In this document: one piece after another, positions 8,881 to 18,073 of the stretch
Layout of the letters: each line of letters opens with the position of its first letter
Numbering within the stretch: position 1 is the stretch's first letter
NCBI RefSeq assembly: GCF_005145025.1
Contig: NZ_CP039695.1
Location: 2,041,501-2,105,500, forward strand
From: Novosphingobium sp. EMRT-2
GTDB lineage: Bacteria; Pseudomonadota; Alphaproteobacteria; Sphingomonadales; Sphingomonadaceae
Direction: 5' to 3'
DNA: 64,000 nt
Made by a program: the position numbers and the translations under genes
The notes under the pieces: model-generated
What the model saw: the letters and a program-made list of their open reading frames with translations, nothing else
Told to the model about the DNA's origin: nothing
Databases searched by the model: none

Positions 8881-11298
8881 CTATCCGCGCAGCACGCCGC
8901 CCAGTTTGCCCGCCGCCGCGACCACCTTGTCGGCAATCGCCTTGAGCGCGGCGTCGTCGTAGCTCTTCTCGCCCGGCTGGAGCGTGACTTCCACCGCCAG
9001 CGACCTCTGCCCCTCGGGCACGCCCTGCCCCCGGAAATCATCGAACAGCCGCGCGGCGACGATGTTGGCCTTGTCAGCCCCCTTCACCGCGCGGACCAGA
9101 TCGCCCGCCGGCACCCCGGCATCGACGAGGAAGGCGAAGTCGCGCGTCACCGCCTGCAGCGCGGGCGGCGCATAGTGCGGCCGGGCGAATCCGGGCGCGG
9201 CCTTCTTCGGCGGGATGCGATCGAGGAACAGCTCCACGGCGGCGAGCGGCCCGTCGAGATCGAAGGCCTTGGCGGTCGCCGGGTGCAGCATGCCGAAGCG
9301 CGCCAGCACCGTCTTCGGCCCCAGCCGCAGCGTGGCGGACTGGCCCGGATGGAACTGCGGCCCGGCTTCTCCCATCACCTGCAGGTTGTCGACCGGCGCG
9401 CCGGCTTCGGCCAGCAGCGCCAGCGCCTCGGCCTTGGCGTCGAAGGCGTCGAACGCCTGCGCCTTGCCGGTCTTCCAGCCGCGCGGCCTCTTTTCACCCG
9501 CCAGCACCACCACCAGGCTCAGCTTCTCGTCGCTCGCCCCGGCCTCGCCGCGCAGATAGCGGCGGCCGATCTCGAACAGGCGGACCGAGGCCGCGCCACG
9601 ATCGAGATTGCGCCGGGTCGCCGAAAGCAGGCCTGGCAGCAGCGACGGGCGCATCGCCTTGAGGTCTTCCGAAATCGGATTGGCCAGCACCCACAGCCCG
9701 CCGTTGCCATCCGTGAAAGGCTCCGCCTCGGCTTCGGGCAGGAACGACCAGGTGACCGCCTCGTTCAGCCCGCGCGCGGCCGCGGCGCGGCGCACGCGGC
9801 GCTCCATCCTCTGCGCCGGCGTCGCCGTGGGCTTCGCCACGCCATCCTCGCGCGGCAGCGGCGTGGAAGGCACCGCGTCCAGCCCGTGCACGCGGATCAC
9901 TTCCTCCACGATGTCGGCCGCGCCATCCACGTCGGGGCGCCAGGTGGGCACGGTCACCGTCCAGCCGGACCCTTCTCCCGCCGCCGCCTCGAAGCCCAGC
10001 GCGGCAAGAATGCGGCGCTGTTCATCCTCGGCAACCGCCACGCCGCCCAGCCGGCCGGCCAGCGCAGGATCGTAAGCCACGGTCTTGCGCGCCAGCGGCG
10101 GCGCGCCCACGCGCAGCACCTCGGACGCTTCGCCACCACAGAGGTCGAGGATCAGCCGCGTCAGCAGCTCGATCCCGGCATCAAGGAACGCCGGGTCCAC
10201 CCCGCGCTCGAACCGGCCGCGCGCATCGCTCGCCAGCGCCAGCGCCTGCCCGGTGCGCGCGATGCGCGCCGGATCAAAATAGGCGACTTCCAGCAGGACA
10301 TCGGCGGTATCCTCGGAGCAGCCCGAATGCTCGCCGCCCATGATGCCGGCCACGTCGTGCACGCCCGCCGCGTCGGCGATCACGGTCATCGTCGAATCGA
10401 GCGTGTATTCCTTGGCGTTGAGCGCGACGACCTTCTCGCCATCGTTCGCGCGGCGCGCCACGACCGCACCGTTCAGCTTCGCCAGATCATAGGCGTGCGC
10501 CGGACGGCCATAGGCGAGCATGACGTAATTGGTCACGTCCACCAGCGCCGAGATCGGCCGCTGGCCCGCGCTCTTGAGCCGGTCCTGCAGCCATTGCGGC
10601 GAGGGGCCATTCTTCACGCCCCGGATCACGCGGCCGTAGAACGCCGGGCAGCCTTCGGCGTCCTCGATGCGGATGTCCGCCGGGCACGGGAACGCGCCCG
10701 CAACGGGCGCGGCGTCCACCGGCTTCAGCGTGCCCAGCCCGGCGGCGGCCAGATCGCGCGCGATGCCGTACACGCCCATGCAATCGGGCCGGTTGGGCGT
10801 GATCGCCACGTCGAACACCGGATCGGAACCGAGGTAGTCGGCAAAGGTCGTGCCCACCGGCGCATCGGCCGGCAGTTCGATGATGCCATCGTGTTCCTCG
10901 CCCAGGCCCAGCTCGCGCGTGGAACACATCATGCCGTTGGATTCGACACCACGGATGGCCGACTTGCGCAGTTCCATGCCGTTCGCGGGCACGACCGCGC
11001 CGGGCAGGCCGAGCACACCGACCAGCCCCGCGCGCGCATTGGGCGCGCCGCAGACCACCTGGAGCGGCGCGCCGTCTCCCACATCGACCGACAGCACCTG
11101 CAGCTTGTCCGCCTGGGGATGCTTTTCCGCCGTCAGCACGCGCGCGATGCGGAACGCGCCGAGCGCGGCGGAGGCATCCGCCACGCCTTCGATTTCAAGG
11201 CCCAGCGCGGTCAGCTTGCGCGCGATGGTATCGACGTTGGCCCCGGTATCGGTGCCAATATCGAGGTGGTCCTTCAGCCACGAGAGCGAGAACTTCAT
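8881..11298 (-). CDS. pheT: Phenylalanine-tRNA ligase, beta subunit
   Basis: 805-aa beta chain of the (alpha-beta)2 PheRS that charges tRNA-Phe. The start [12 protein letters not shown] is the family N-terminus. After it come a tRNA-binding/OB domain ([11 protein letters not shown]), the B3/B4 editing module, and the C-terminal ferredoxin-like anticodon domain ([14 protein letters not shown]). Length is typical. Its ATG overlaps the pheS stop (ATGA). The frame is open further upstream, but that part lies within pheS. Confidence 0.97.
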   Translation of the reverse strand: MKFSLSWLKDHLDIGTDTGANVDTIARKLTALGLEIEGVADASAALGAFRIARVLTAEKHPQADKLQVLSVDVGDGAPLQVVCGAPNARAGLVGVLGLPGAVVPANGMELRKSAIRGVESNGMMCSTRELGLGEEHDGIIELPADAPVGTTFADYLGSDPVFDVAITPNRPDCMGVYGIARDLAAAGLGTLKPVDAAPVAGAFPCPADIRIEDAEGCPAFYGRVIRGVKNGPSPQWLQDRLKSAGQRPISALVDVTNYVMLAYGRPAHAYDLAKLNGAVVARRANDGEKVVALNAKEYTLDSTMTVIADAAGVHDVAGIMGGEHSGCSEDTADVLLEVAYFDPARIARTGQALALASDARGRFERGVDPAFLDAGIELLTRLILDLCGGEASEVLRVGAPPLARKTVAYDPALAGRLGGVAVAEDEQRRILAALGFEAAAGEGSGWTVTVPTWRPDVDGAADIVEEVIRVHGLDAVPSTPLPREDGVAKPTATPAQRMERRVRRAAAARGLNEAVTWSFLPEAEAEPFTDGNGGLWVLANPISEDLKAMRPSLLPGLLSATRRNLDRGAASVRLFEIGRRYLRGEAGASDEKLSLVVVLAGEKRPRGWKTGKAQAFDAFDAKAEALALLAEAGAPVDNLQVMGEAGPQFHPGQSATLRLGPKTVLARFGMLHPATAKAFDLDGPLAAVELFLDRIPPKKAAPGFARPHYAPPALQAVTRDFAFLVDAGVPAGDLVRAVKGADKANIVAARLFDDFRGQGVPEGQRSLAVEVTLQPGEKSYDDAALKAIADKVVAAAGKLGGVLRG

Positions 11299-12395
11299 GC
11301 CTTCACCCCCACACCGCCGGAAAGCGTCGGCACGTCGAGCGCACCGAAACCATAATGTTGTAGCCAGCGCACATCGCCGTCGAAGAACGCGCGCAGATCG
11401 TCCATGCCGTATTTGAGCATGGCCAGCCGGTCGACGCCGGTGCCGAAGGCGAAGCCCTGCCATTGATCGGGATCGAGCCCGCCGAATTCGATGACGCGGC
11501 GGTTGACCATGCCGGAGCCCAGCACTTCCATCCAGCCGCCGTTCTCGACGTCACCGCCGCCGCCGACCACGCGCTTGCCGTTGACCACCGTGTAGCCCAC
11601 GTCGACTTCCACCGACGGTTCGGTGAACGGGAAATAGCTCGGGCGCAGGCGCAGCACGATGTCGTCGCGCTCGAAGAACGCCTTGAGAAAGGTTTCCAGC
11701 GTCCACTTCAGGTGACCAAGGTGGATGCCCTTGTCGATCACCAGGCCTTCGATCTGGTGAAACATCGGCGTGTGCGTGGCATCGCTGTCACTGCGATAGA
11801 CGCGGCCGGGCGCGATCACGCGCAGCGGCGCGCCCTGCTTCAGCATCGCGCGGATCTGCACCGGCGAGGTATGCGTGCGCAGCAACATGGCGCGCCCTTC
11901 CGCATCCTTGTCGGGGAAATAGAAGGTATCGTGCATCGCCCGCGCCGGATGCGTTTCGGGCATGTTGAGCGCGGTGAAGTTGTGCCAGTCGTCCTCGATC
12001 TCGGGGCCGGACGCCACGGCGAAGCCCATGTCGGCGAAAATTTCGGCCAGTTCGTCCATCACCTGGCTGACCGGATGGACCGACCCCTTCGGCGCTTCGG
12101 GCGCGGGAAGCGAAAGGTCCACCGTCTCGGCCGCCAGCCGGGCATCGAGCGCCGCCGCTTCGAGCGCGCCCTTGCGCGCGGCCAGCGCGGCGGTCACCGC
12201 CTCGCGCGCGGCGTGGATCTTCGGGCCTTCGCTCTGGCGCTGTTCCGGGGACATGCCGCCCAGCGTCTTGAGCAGGGCGCTGACCCAGCCCTGCTTGCCA
12301 AGCGCGGCTACGCGGATCGCCTCGACCGCTTCGGGCGTCGCGGCATCCGCGATCGCGCCCAGCGTTTCGGCCTGCTGTTGTTCAAGCTGTTCCAT
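11295..12395 (-). CDS. pheS: Phenylalanine-tRNA ligase, alpha subunit
   Basis: 366-aa catalytic subunit of PheRS. Class II aminoacyl-tRNA synthetase motifs are visible: motif 2 around [25 protein letters not shown], and motif 3 near [17 protein letters not shown]. An N-terminal coiled coil ([12 protein letters not shown]) binds tRNA. A TTG 36 nt upstream would extend the protein, but ATG 12395 gives the usual N-terminus. The usual rpmI-rplT-pheS-pheT order is kept, with an AraC-type gene inserted between rplT and pheS. Confidence 0.96.
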   Translation of the reverse strand: MEQLEQQQAETLGAIADAATPEAVEAIRVAALGKQGWVSALLKTLGGMSPEQRQSEGPKIHAAREAVTAALAARKGALEAAALDARLAAETVDLSLPAPEAPKGSVHPVSQVMDELAEIFADMGFAVASGPEIEDDWHNFTALNMPETHPARAMHDTFYFPDKDAEGRAMLLRTHTSPVQIRAMLKQGAPLRVIAPGRVYRSDSDATHTPMFHQIEGLVIDKGIHLGHLKWTLETFLKAFFERDDIVLRLRPSYFPFTEPSVEVDVGYTVVNGKRVVGGGGDVENGGWMEVLGSGMVNRRVIEFGGLDPDQWQGFAFGTGVDRLAMLKYGMDDLRAFFDGDVRWLQHYGFGALDVPTLSGGVGVKA

Positions 12396-12458
12396 CGCCG
12401 GTGCCGCTAGCGCCAAACGGTGCGGAATCAAAGGGCGAAACGCAGCGCCCCCGTCGCA

Positions 12459-13346
12459 TCAGTCCCCGGTCCGCGCCGGCAGGTGCAGCGCCTGCACGGC
12501 CGCGCCGGCCGCCTCGAAGCGCGCGCGCATCACGGCCGACAGCACCGGACGCGGATGCGCCACATAGGCGCGCGGCGTCATCCCCATGAACCGCCGGAAA
12601 TCGCGAACGAACTGCGCCTGGTCATGATAGTGCCCGTCGATCGCGCCGATCCACTTGAGTTCGGGATCGAGCATGTATTGCGACAGGCTGCGCATGAAGC
12701 GCTGCCGCCGCAGCAGCAGGCGCGGGGCGAACCCGAAATAACGGCGGCAGATGCGCTCGATGGTGTACGAAGCCAGGCCCGTCGCCGCGGCCACGTCCGC
12801 CACGGAGCCCGTTTCCGGATCGACGATCGCGCCATGGATGGCTACGATCCGGTCTTCATCGGGCACCGGCATGTCCACGCGCGCCGCGAAAAAGGCGGTG
12901 ATCCGTTCCAGCTCGCCCGCTTCGTCCGGACACGCGCCGAATACGCCTTCGATCAGCGGACCGAACTGGGCGAAGTCAGGCTCCGCGCAGGGATCGAAGA
13001 TGCGATCGGCCCAGAGGTGCGCCGGCGCCCGTGCGAACTTGGCCCAGCCCAGCGGCAACAGGCCGATGCCCCATATGCGGCAGCGGCCGGCGGTGAAGCG
13101 GATGGTCGTGCTCGTCGGCCCGGTGCCGATCGCGGCGATGCCGGGCGGCCCCTTCGTTCCGGCGATTTCGGCTTCGGGCATCGCGCCCTGGAACAGCCGC
13201 AGGTTGGCCCATTCGGGATGCAGGTGATCCTGCACCCGTTGCCCTTCGGGAATGTCGATCTCGGTGAGGTAAAACGTCGTGAAATAGGGGCGCAGCGCCA
13301 GGGGCGGCTGATGGAATCGAACCTTTACGCGGCAATCCGCTGGCAA
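12459..13346 (-). CDS. AraC-family transcriptional regulator
   Basis: 295-aa protein with a C-terminal AraC/XylS double helix-turn-helix. The first HTH is in SVADVAAATGLASYTIERICRRYFG, and the second in WIGAIDGHYHDQAQFVRDFRRFMGMTPRAYV, which carries the family signature. The N-terminal ~150 residues resemble the DUF6597-like sensor region found in many such regulators. The ligand and targets are unknown. It sits between rplT and pheS on the same strand. Confidence 0.85.
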   Translation of the reverse strand: MPADCRVKVRFHQPPLALRPYFTTFYLTEIDIPEGQRVQDHLHPEWANLRLFQGAMPEAEIAGTKGPPGIAAIGTGPTSTTIRFTAGRCRIWGIGLLPLGWAKFARAPAHLWADRIFDPCAEPDFAQFGPLIEGVFGACPDEAGELERITAFFAARVDMPVPDEDRIVAIHGAIVDPETGSVADVAAATGLASYTIERICRRYFGFAPRLLLRRQRFMRSLSQYMLDPELKWIGAIDGHYHDQAQFVRDFRRFMGMTPRAYVAHPRPVLSAVMRARFEAAGAAVQALHLPARTGD

Positions 13347-13484
13347 TCGCGCGACCCTTCGGAATCGTTGCTGAGTAGCAATCCGTTACAAATCGCCATA
13401 ATCGTTTGTTGCGCGCTGCAAAAGCCTCCAGATCGGCGATATCGTCACGCAGGTTAGCAGAAGTGGGGGTAGTTTCTGATTTTC

Positions 13485-13525
13485 CAGCAAAAAGGGCATT
13501 GGTCCGGATCGGACCAATGCCCTTT
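13485..13525 (-). terminator. Rho-independent terminator of rpmI-rplT
   Basis: A perfect 15-bp stem (13491-13505 with 13511-13525; core GGGCATTGGTCC) with a 5-nt loop and, on the minus strand, a CCCTTTTTGC tail. It begins 25 bp after the rplT stop. Confidence 0.85.
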
Positions 13526-13549
13526 GATGCGGTTCGCGGTGCGAACGGC

Positions 13550-13912
13550 TCAGGCGGCGGGAAGCGCTGCCTTGGCCTGCGCGATCACGGCGTTGAACAC
13601 GCCGCCCTCGTTCATCGCCAGATCGGCCATCGCCTTGCGATCGAGTTCGATCCCGGCGAGCTTCACACCGTGGATGAACTGCGAATAGGTGAGGCCTTCG
13701 GCGCGGACCGCGGCGTTGATGCGCTGGATCCACAGGGCGCGGAACGTGCGCTTCTTAACCTTGCGGTCGCGATAGGCGTACTGGCCGGCCTTTTCGACGG
13801 CCTGACGGGCGACGCGGATCGTGTTCTTGCGGCGGCCGCGGTAACCCTTGGCCTGGTCCAGAATCCGCTTGTGCTTGGCACGGGTGGTAACACCACGCTT
13901 GATACGGCTCAT
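13550..13912 (-). CDS. rplT: 50S ribosomal protein L20
   Basis: 120-aa L20, an early-assembly 23S rRNA binder. The N-terminus [19 protein letters not shown] and the segment [19 protein letters not shown] are diagnostic. Length is normal. It lies 13 nt after rpmI. Confidence 0.98.
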   Translation of the reverse strand: MSRIKRGVTTRAKHKRILDQAKGYRGRRKNTIRVARQAVEKAGQYAYRDRKVKKRTFRALWIQRINAAVRAEGLTYSQFIHGVKLAGIELDRKAMADLAMNEGGVFNAVIAQAKAALPAA

Positions 13913-13925
13913 AAGTCAGCGCTCC

Positions 13926-14129
13926 TCAGTTCAGCCCGTAGGGCGCCCACTTCTTGATCACCTTCGCGTCGGCGTCGGAAATCACTTCCGTGCCGCGGTT
14001 CTGGCGGATGTACTTGGCGTTGTGGCTGATCAGGCGGTGGCGCTTGCCGGCAACGCCGTGCTTCACCTTGCCGGAAGCGGTGATCTTGAACCGCTTCTTC
14101 ACGCCGCTCTTGGTCTTGAGCTTGGGCAT
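13926..14129 (-). CDS. rpmI: 50S ribosomal protein L35
   Basis: 67-aa basic protein with the family start [15 protein letters not shown] and the central [17 protein letters not shown]. It is first in a two-gene operon with rplT. infC, often located upstream in other bacteria, is not adjacent here. Confidence 0.98.
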   Translation of the reverse strand: MPKLKTKSGVKKRFKITASGKVKHGVAGKRHRLISHNAKYIRQNRGTEVISDADAKVIKKWAPYGLN

Positions 14130-14295
14130 TTTCGTCTCCTAGATTCGACGCGCCAGATTCGCCGTGGCAGCCCTTTCAGCCAGGCGAATCCCGAATGGTG
14201 TGTCGGTTGAAGGTGGCGCCCATAGTCAGGTCCGCCCGGAAAGGCAAGCGGGCGCTGGCTTTGATGCCGCTCCTACCCCTTCCAGGCGATCCTGT

Positions 14296-15204
14296 TTAGC
14301 GCCCGCCCACGTCCGCCAGATCGAACGGCGTGGTCTGGTAGGTCTCGTTGATCCAGTTGCCGTAGAGCAGGTGCCCGTGGCCACGCCAGGTGTTGGCGGG
14401 CGCGGCCTGCGGATCGTCGCCGGGGAAATAGTGCTGCGGCAGATACCCGCCCTCGTCCCGCGCATATTCGCCGGCCAGCGTCAGCGTATCGTATTCCAGG
14501 TGGTTCAGCATGTGCAGCGCGCGATGGGCGGGATCGTCGATCAGGCACAGCCCGGTCTCGGCGCTGTCGGCCAGCACGCGCAGTCCGCGCCCTTCGGGCA
14601 GGTCGGCGGCGCGCACCTCGCTCCAGCGCGAGACGGGCACGTCGAACACGTCGGGCAGCCCGCGCATCCACGGGCTGGCCGGCGCGCGGTTGTCGTGCCG
14701 GAACACGCCCGAGGCCTTGGACGCCAGCGCGTGCTTGGGCACGCCGTGGAAATGGTGCAGCGCCGCCATCGCCCCCCAGCACACGTTGAGCGTGCGGTGG
14801 ACGTTGACCTGCGACCAGTCGAAGATGCGCCGCAATTCGTCCCAGTAGGTCACTTCCTCGAACGGGATCTGCTCCACCGGCGCGCCGGTCACGATCAGCC
14901 CGTCGAAGCGTTCCTCCCGCACATCCGCCCAGGGGCGATAGAATTCGGCGATGTGCCCGGCGGAGGTGTTCTTGCTGACGTGGTCGGAAATGCGCAGCAG
15001 TTCCAGTTCCACCTGCAGCGGCGTGGCCCCCAGCACCCGCGCGATCTGGGTTTCGGTGGTGATCTTGTCGGGCATCAGGTTCAGCAGCGCGATGCGCAGC
15101 GGGCGGATATCCTGCCGCGCGGCTTCGGTTTCGCCCATCACGATCACGCCTTCGGATTCCAGCGTGCGGCGGGCGGGCAGGTTGTCGGCAATCCGGATCG
15201 GCAC
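14296..15204 (-). CDS. metA: Homoserine O-succinyltransferase/acetyltransferase (MetA family)
   Basis: 302-aa MetA, the enzyme that acylates L-homoserine at the start of methionine synthesis. The N-terminus PIRIADNLPARRTLE is diagnostic. VTGAPVEQIPFEEVTYWDEL and LNVCWGAMAALHHFHG carry the catalytic Cys in a glutamine-amidotransferase-like fold, and MLNHLEYDTLTLAGEY contains the conserved His-Leu-Glu. The acyl donor (succinyl- or acetyl-CoA) cannot be told reliably from sequence. The GTG start matches the family N-terminus and has an AGAAGAAAG-type ribosome site; a longer frame opens upstream at 15285. Confidence 0.9.
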   Translation of the reverse strand: MPIRIADNLPARRTLESEGVIVMGETEAARQDIRPLRIALLNLMPDKITTETQIARVLGATPLQVELELLRISDHVSKNTSAGHIAEFYRPWADVREERFDGLIVTGAPVEQIPFEEVTYWDELRRIFDWSQVNVHRTLNVCWGAMAALHHFHGVPKHALASKASGVFRHDNRAPASPWMRGLPDVFDVPVSRWSEVRAADLPEGRGLRVLADSAETGLCLIDDPAHRALHMLNHLEYDTLTLAGEYARDEGGYLPQHYFPGDDPQAAPANTWRGHGHLLYGNWINETYQTTPFDLADVGGR

Positions 15205-15370
15205 TGTCTTGGCGTCTTTCTTCTCGTCCCGTGGGGAAAGACGCCGCGCGTGTCCGTGTCCGTTTGGTTGCCGGATCGGCCACATCCTCCTTGCGGAGCG
15301 CCACCTTGCCCGGATCGGCAGGTTGGCGTCGGGGCGCCTACCCCAACTCTTGATGCGGTGCCGGCTTTAT
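15205..15370 (-). promoter_or_regulatory. Structured metA leader, possible riboswitch or attenuator
   Basis: The region upstream of metA on the minus strand folds into several hairpins: GGGGTAGGCGCCCC inside GTTGG...CCAAC; CTCCGCAAGGAG with a GCAA tetraloop; GCCGATCCGGC; and a final 10-bp stem (GGCGTCTTTC / GAAAGACGCC) ending just before the GTG and overlapping its ribosome site. Short stretches recall SAM-binding leaders (ATCAAGAG, CCGGCAACC), but the order does not match a SAM class that I know. Function is inferred from position and folding only. Confidence 0.35.
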
Positions 15371-15419
15371 CCCGGAACGCGGCGCTTGGCAATCGGGGAA
15401 GCACACCCCGTCAACGGCC

Positions 15420-15446
15420 CTTGCTATTGAGACTGCCTCGCATTAA
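15420..15446 (+). promoter_or_regulatory. Fur-type iron box upstream of bfd-bfr
   Basis: TTGCTATTGAGACTGCCTCG followed by CATTAA resembles the alphaproteobacterial Fur box (TTGC-N-ATTGAGA...TC.CA). It lies about 40 bp before bfd, where iron-dependent control of bacterioferritin genes is expected. Identified by eye only. Confidence 0.5.
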
Positions 15447-15482
15447 TAAAGACACATTCGGTCGAGAGAATCGGGTGTCCTG

Positions 15483-15659
15483 ATGTACGTCTGCATCTGC
15501 AATGCCATTCGCGAGAAAGACCTGCGCTGCGCCGCGCGGAGCCATTCCGGCGATGCCGAAACACTCTACGGCCGGCTGGGCTGCCAACCCCAGTGCCGCC
15601 AGTGCCTGGACGATGCCGAGGACGTGGTGGCGGACGAACGCGCCTGCGCCCTGGCGTAA
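15483..15659 (+). CDS. bfd: Bacterioferritin-associated ferredoxin (Bfd)
   Basis: 58-aa BFD-like [2Fe-2S] protein, MYVCICNAIREKDLRC... ending CQPQCRQCLDDAEDVV. Cys-X-Cys at residues 4 and 6 and Cys-X2-Cys near 37 and 40 match the Bfd cluster ligands. Bfd reduces the haem of bacterioferritin so that stored iron is released. The gene lies directly upstream of bfr on the same strand and downstream of a Fur-like box. C-terminal cysteines vary in the family. Confidence 0.85.
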   Translation: MYVCICNAIREKDLRCAARSHSGDAETLYGRLGCQPQCRQCLDDAEDVVADERACALA

Positions 15660-15807
15660 ACTACCGGCGCCTGACCAAACTCGCCTGATCGCGCTTCCTG
15701 CAACCGCCTGTCATTACCGCCACCCCGGCGCGAATCGTTCGCGCTTGGCCGATCGCCCCAGGCCGCATAGGCTGCTGCCCACCCCGGACGTTTGAAGGAG
15801 CCGCGCC

Positions 15808-16287
15808 ATGAAGGGCGACGCCAAGGTCATCGAATTTCTCAACAAGGCGCTGTTCAACGAACTGACCGCCATCAACCAGTACTGGCTGCATTACCGCCTG
15901 CTCGACAACTGGGGCATCAAGAAGCTCGCCCACTTCGAACGGCACGAATCCATCGACGAGATGAAGCACGCCGACCAGCTGGCCGACCGCATCCTGTTTC
16001 TCGATGGCCTGCCCAATTTCCAGGCGCTGGGCCGGCTGCGCGTGGGCGAATCCGTGGAGGAAATCCTCAAGGCCGATCTCGCGCTGGAAATGGAGGCGAT
16101 CCCGCTGCTCAAGGACGCGATCGCCCATTGCGAAAGCGTGCGCGATTACGTCAGCCGCGATCTGTTCCAGCACATCCTCGAAAGCGAGGAGGAGCATGTC
16201 GACACGCTGGAAAAGCAGTTCGACATGATCGCGCGCATGGGCCTGCAGAACTACATCCAGCTCAACAGCGAAGCGCCCGAAGACTGA
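15808..16287 (+). CDS. bfr: Bacterioferritin
   Basis: 159-aa haem-containing ferritin that oxidises Fe(II) and stores iron in a 24-mer shell. The ferroxidase ligands are in place: E18, E51 and H54 early, then the EMEAIP Glu and the ESEEEH Glu/His pair. Met52, the inter-subunit haem ligand, is present (DEMKHADQ). The start follows a GAAGGAG ribosome site. It is paired with bfd. Confidence 0.96.
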   Translation: MKGDAKVIEFLNKALFNELTAINQYWLHYRLLDNWGIKKLAHFERHESIDEMKHADQLADRILFLDGLPNFQALGRLRVGESVEEILKADLALEMEAIPLLKDAIAHCESVRDYVSRDLFQHILESEEEHVDTLEKQFDMIARMGLQNYIQLNSEAPED

Positions 16288-16302
16288 GGCCACACCTGCG
16301 TC

Positions 16303-16373
16303 CTTGCGAGCGCAGCGAAGCAAACCAGAGCGGCACGCGGAGCCCTGGATTGCTTCGCTGCGCTCGCAATGAC
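16303..16373. repeat. REP-like palindromic repeat
   Basis: Arms CTTGCGAGCGCAGCGAAGCA (from 16303) and TTGCTTCGCTGCGCTCGCAA (from 16350) form a 20-bp inverted repeat around about 26 nt. This type of palindrome is dispersed in many alphaproteobacterial genomes. It lies 16 bp after bfr. Confidence 0.7.
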
Positions 16374-16399
16374 GAGACAAGATAACTGTCAGCAAGAAA

Positions 16400-16455
16400 G
16401 GGCGGTGCGGAAGGACCGCCCGGCCAGACGCCAAGGCATCTGGCCGGAGCTTTTC
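16400..16455 (+). terminator. Tandem hairpins, possible terminator after bfr
   Basis: Hairpin 1 pairs GGGCGGT (16400-16406) with ACCGCCC; hairpin 2 pairs CCGGCCAGA (16420-16428) with TCTGGCCGG (16439-16447) and is followed by AGCTTTT. It could terminate bfr transcription or be part of a small structured RNA. The rest of 16456-16979 shows no convincing gene. Confidence 0.45.
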
Positions 16456-16979
16456 AGTCCTGCGGTTGCTCCTGACCGGCTCATGCCCGCGAAAGGCGGA
16501 CGCACCGCCAGCCCCGGAACATGCCCCGTGCCGAACAGGTCGACCGGACAACACCATTGCGGATTGTATCACAAATCGCTCCGGAAAACAGCGTGTTTCG
16601 GTGTGTTGGCGGGCTTGGGGCCGGGTGGCCGGGCCTTGGCACTGACCGCTGGCGGGCGGGAGAGGGCCGGCAACCGGATATTAACTGTCGGCGTCGAACG
16701 AAAACCGGAACTTGCCCGTGCGGGCGGGAATGGGTGCTAGACGCAGGTTGGGGACGCCCATTGGCGGCAAAGCGCGCCTAAGCGTGCCGGAAAGGCCGGA
16801 CTATATCCGTTTCGGTGCATTTCGGCGCACGAACAATCTTGCCCGAAACGCTGCGATTCGCAGCGAAGCGAATCTATTCAAAGGTCACGTTAGCAATGAT
16901 TTAGGAGGCGGGGTTAGCGTGAGTACGCAGACATCCTGATAGTCTTGGCCTCTCACAAGCCCGTCACTATCATCCGGGA

Positions 16980-17915
16980 ATGTCCGACCCGAAGCGTCAT
17001 CACTACTTGCCCGAATTCTACCAAAAGGCTTGGATGGGCAACGACAACAAGGTCACTGTCTACCGGCGACGCCACGCAGGGAAGCTCGACATCCAGCGCA
17101 AAGCCCGGAAGTCAGTTGGTTGGGAGAGTGAACTCTACTCCGATCTAAGCGAAGCAGACCCCGAACTACGTCAACGGGTCGAAAGCGGCTTTTTGAAGCG
17201 GGTCGATGGCCTCGCCTATGAAGCACTGGCGGAGATGCTGAGGACGGCAGCACCTCCCATTGACCAGCAGAGGGCGAGCGCATGGGCGAGGTTCCTTATG
17301 TCGCTGCTGCACCGCCATCCCGCTAGGATGGCACTACTCCGCCGGGCCGTCGAACTCAACATGGAGGAAACCTTAGAAAGGGTCCGCCAACAATATCCGT
17401 CCCTTAAAGGAGAGAACGACCCGGAGAGTTTCGATGAGTACATCGTGGCTTCGCGCGGACGACTTCAGGAGAATGTGCTGGCACTACTCTTACCCCGCAT
17501 CGTCGACTCACAAAAAGTCGGCAATGCGCTTCTCGAAATGACTTGGGGTGTGGGAGCAGCCCGGGGGACCAGATTCCGCTTCCTGACAAGTGACCGTCCA
17601 TTGATGACGAGCAACGGCCTCGGCCACCGCGAGAGTTTTCTCGTGCTGCCGATCTCACCGGAGTTTTACTTCATCGCAGCCCGACGCAGGGAGACGATTG
17701 AGGCTTTCCGGCTCTTGAAGCCGAACGCCTTTATTGCCGGCGTTAACCACGCCGTCTGTCTCCAAGCCGAGGAGTTCGTCATCAGCCACGACGAAACGCA
17801 AACAACGTTCGTCGACAACCGACTGGGCGGATCCCCCTTTCATCCGGTTGTCCGTGACAGTCAGGGATCGATTTTTTGGGACAATCCGTACAGGTTTGAC
17901 CCGTGGATCGCCTGA
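16980..17915 (+). CDS. DUF4238 domain-containing protein
   Basis: 311 aa. The N-terminal KRHHYLPEFYQKAW is the DUF4238 signature. Further conserved-looking stretches are ARFLMSLLHRHPARM, FRFLTSDRPLM and LVLPISPEFYF. There are no membrane segments. The family is functionally uncharacterised and is scattered in accessory regions of bacteria. Base composition is less GC-rich than the flanking genes and the gene stands alone, which fits horizontal acquisition. No defence partner is adjacent. Confidence 0.75.
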   Translation: MSDPKRHHYLPEFYQKAWMGNDNKVTVYRRRHAGKLDIQRKARKSVGWESELYSDLSEADPELRQRVESGFLKRVDGLAYEALAEMLRTAAPPIDQQRASAWARFLMSLLHRHPARMALLRRAVELNMEETLERVRQQYPSLKGENDPESFDEYIVASRGRLQENVLALLLPRIVDSQKVGNALLEMTWGVGAARGTRFRFLTSDRPLMTSNGLGHRESFLVLPISPEFYFIAARRRETIEAFRLLKPNAFIAGVNHAVCLQAEEFVISHDETQTTFVDNRLGGSPFHPVVRDSQGSIFWDNPYRFDPWIA

Positions 17916-18073
17916 CGGGAGTCCGGTCGGCAATTAGAAGATTGGGATGTGCACGCTCGTAAACATAGGCCAGCTACGCCGGCTGTAAGCGCCCGGAAGC
18001 CCCCCTAGCCCAACACCCGCGTTCGACACCTCGATCCCTTCGCTAGCCCGGACGGCTTCGGTCTCAACACCCC

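Noticed and set aside
9175..11355. 726-codon plus-strand open frame
   Set aside because: Antisense shadow of pheT: Arg/His-rich composition without domains, while pheT is unmistakable.
16369..16740. 123-codon plus-strand ORF after bfr
   Set aside because: Begins inside a REP-like palindrome and terminator-like hairpins, with no domain or ribosome site.
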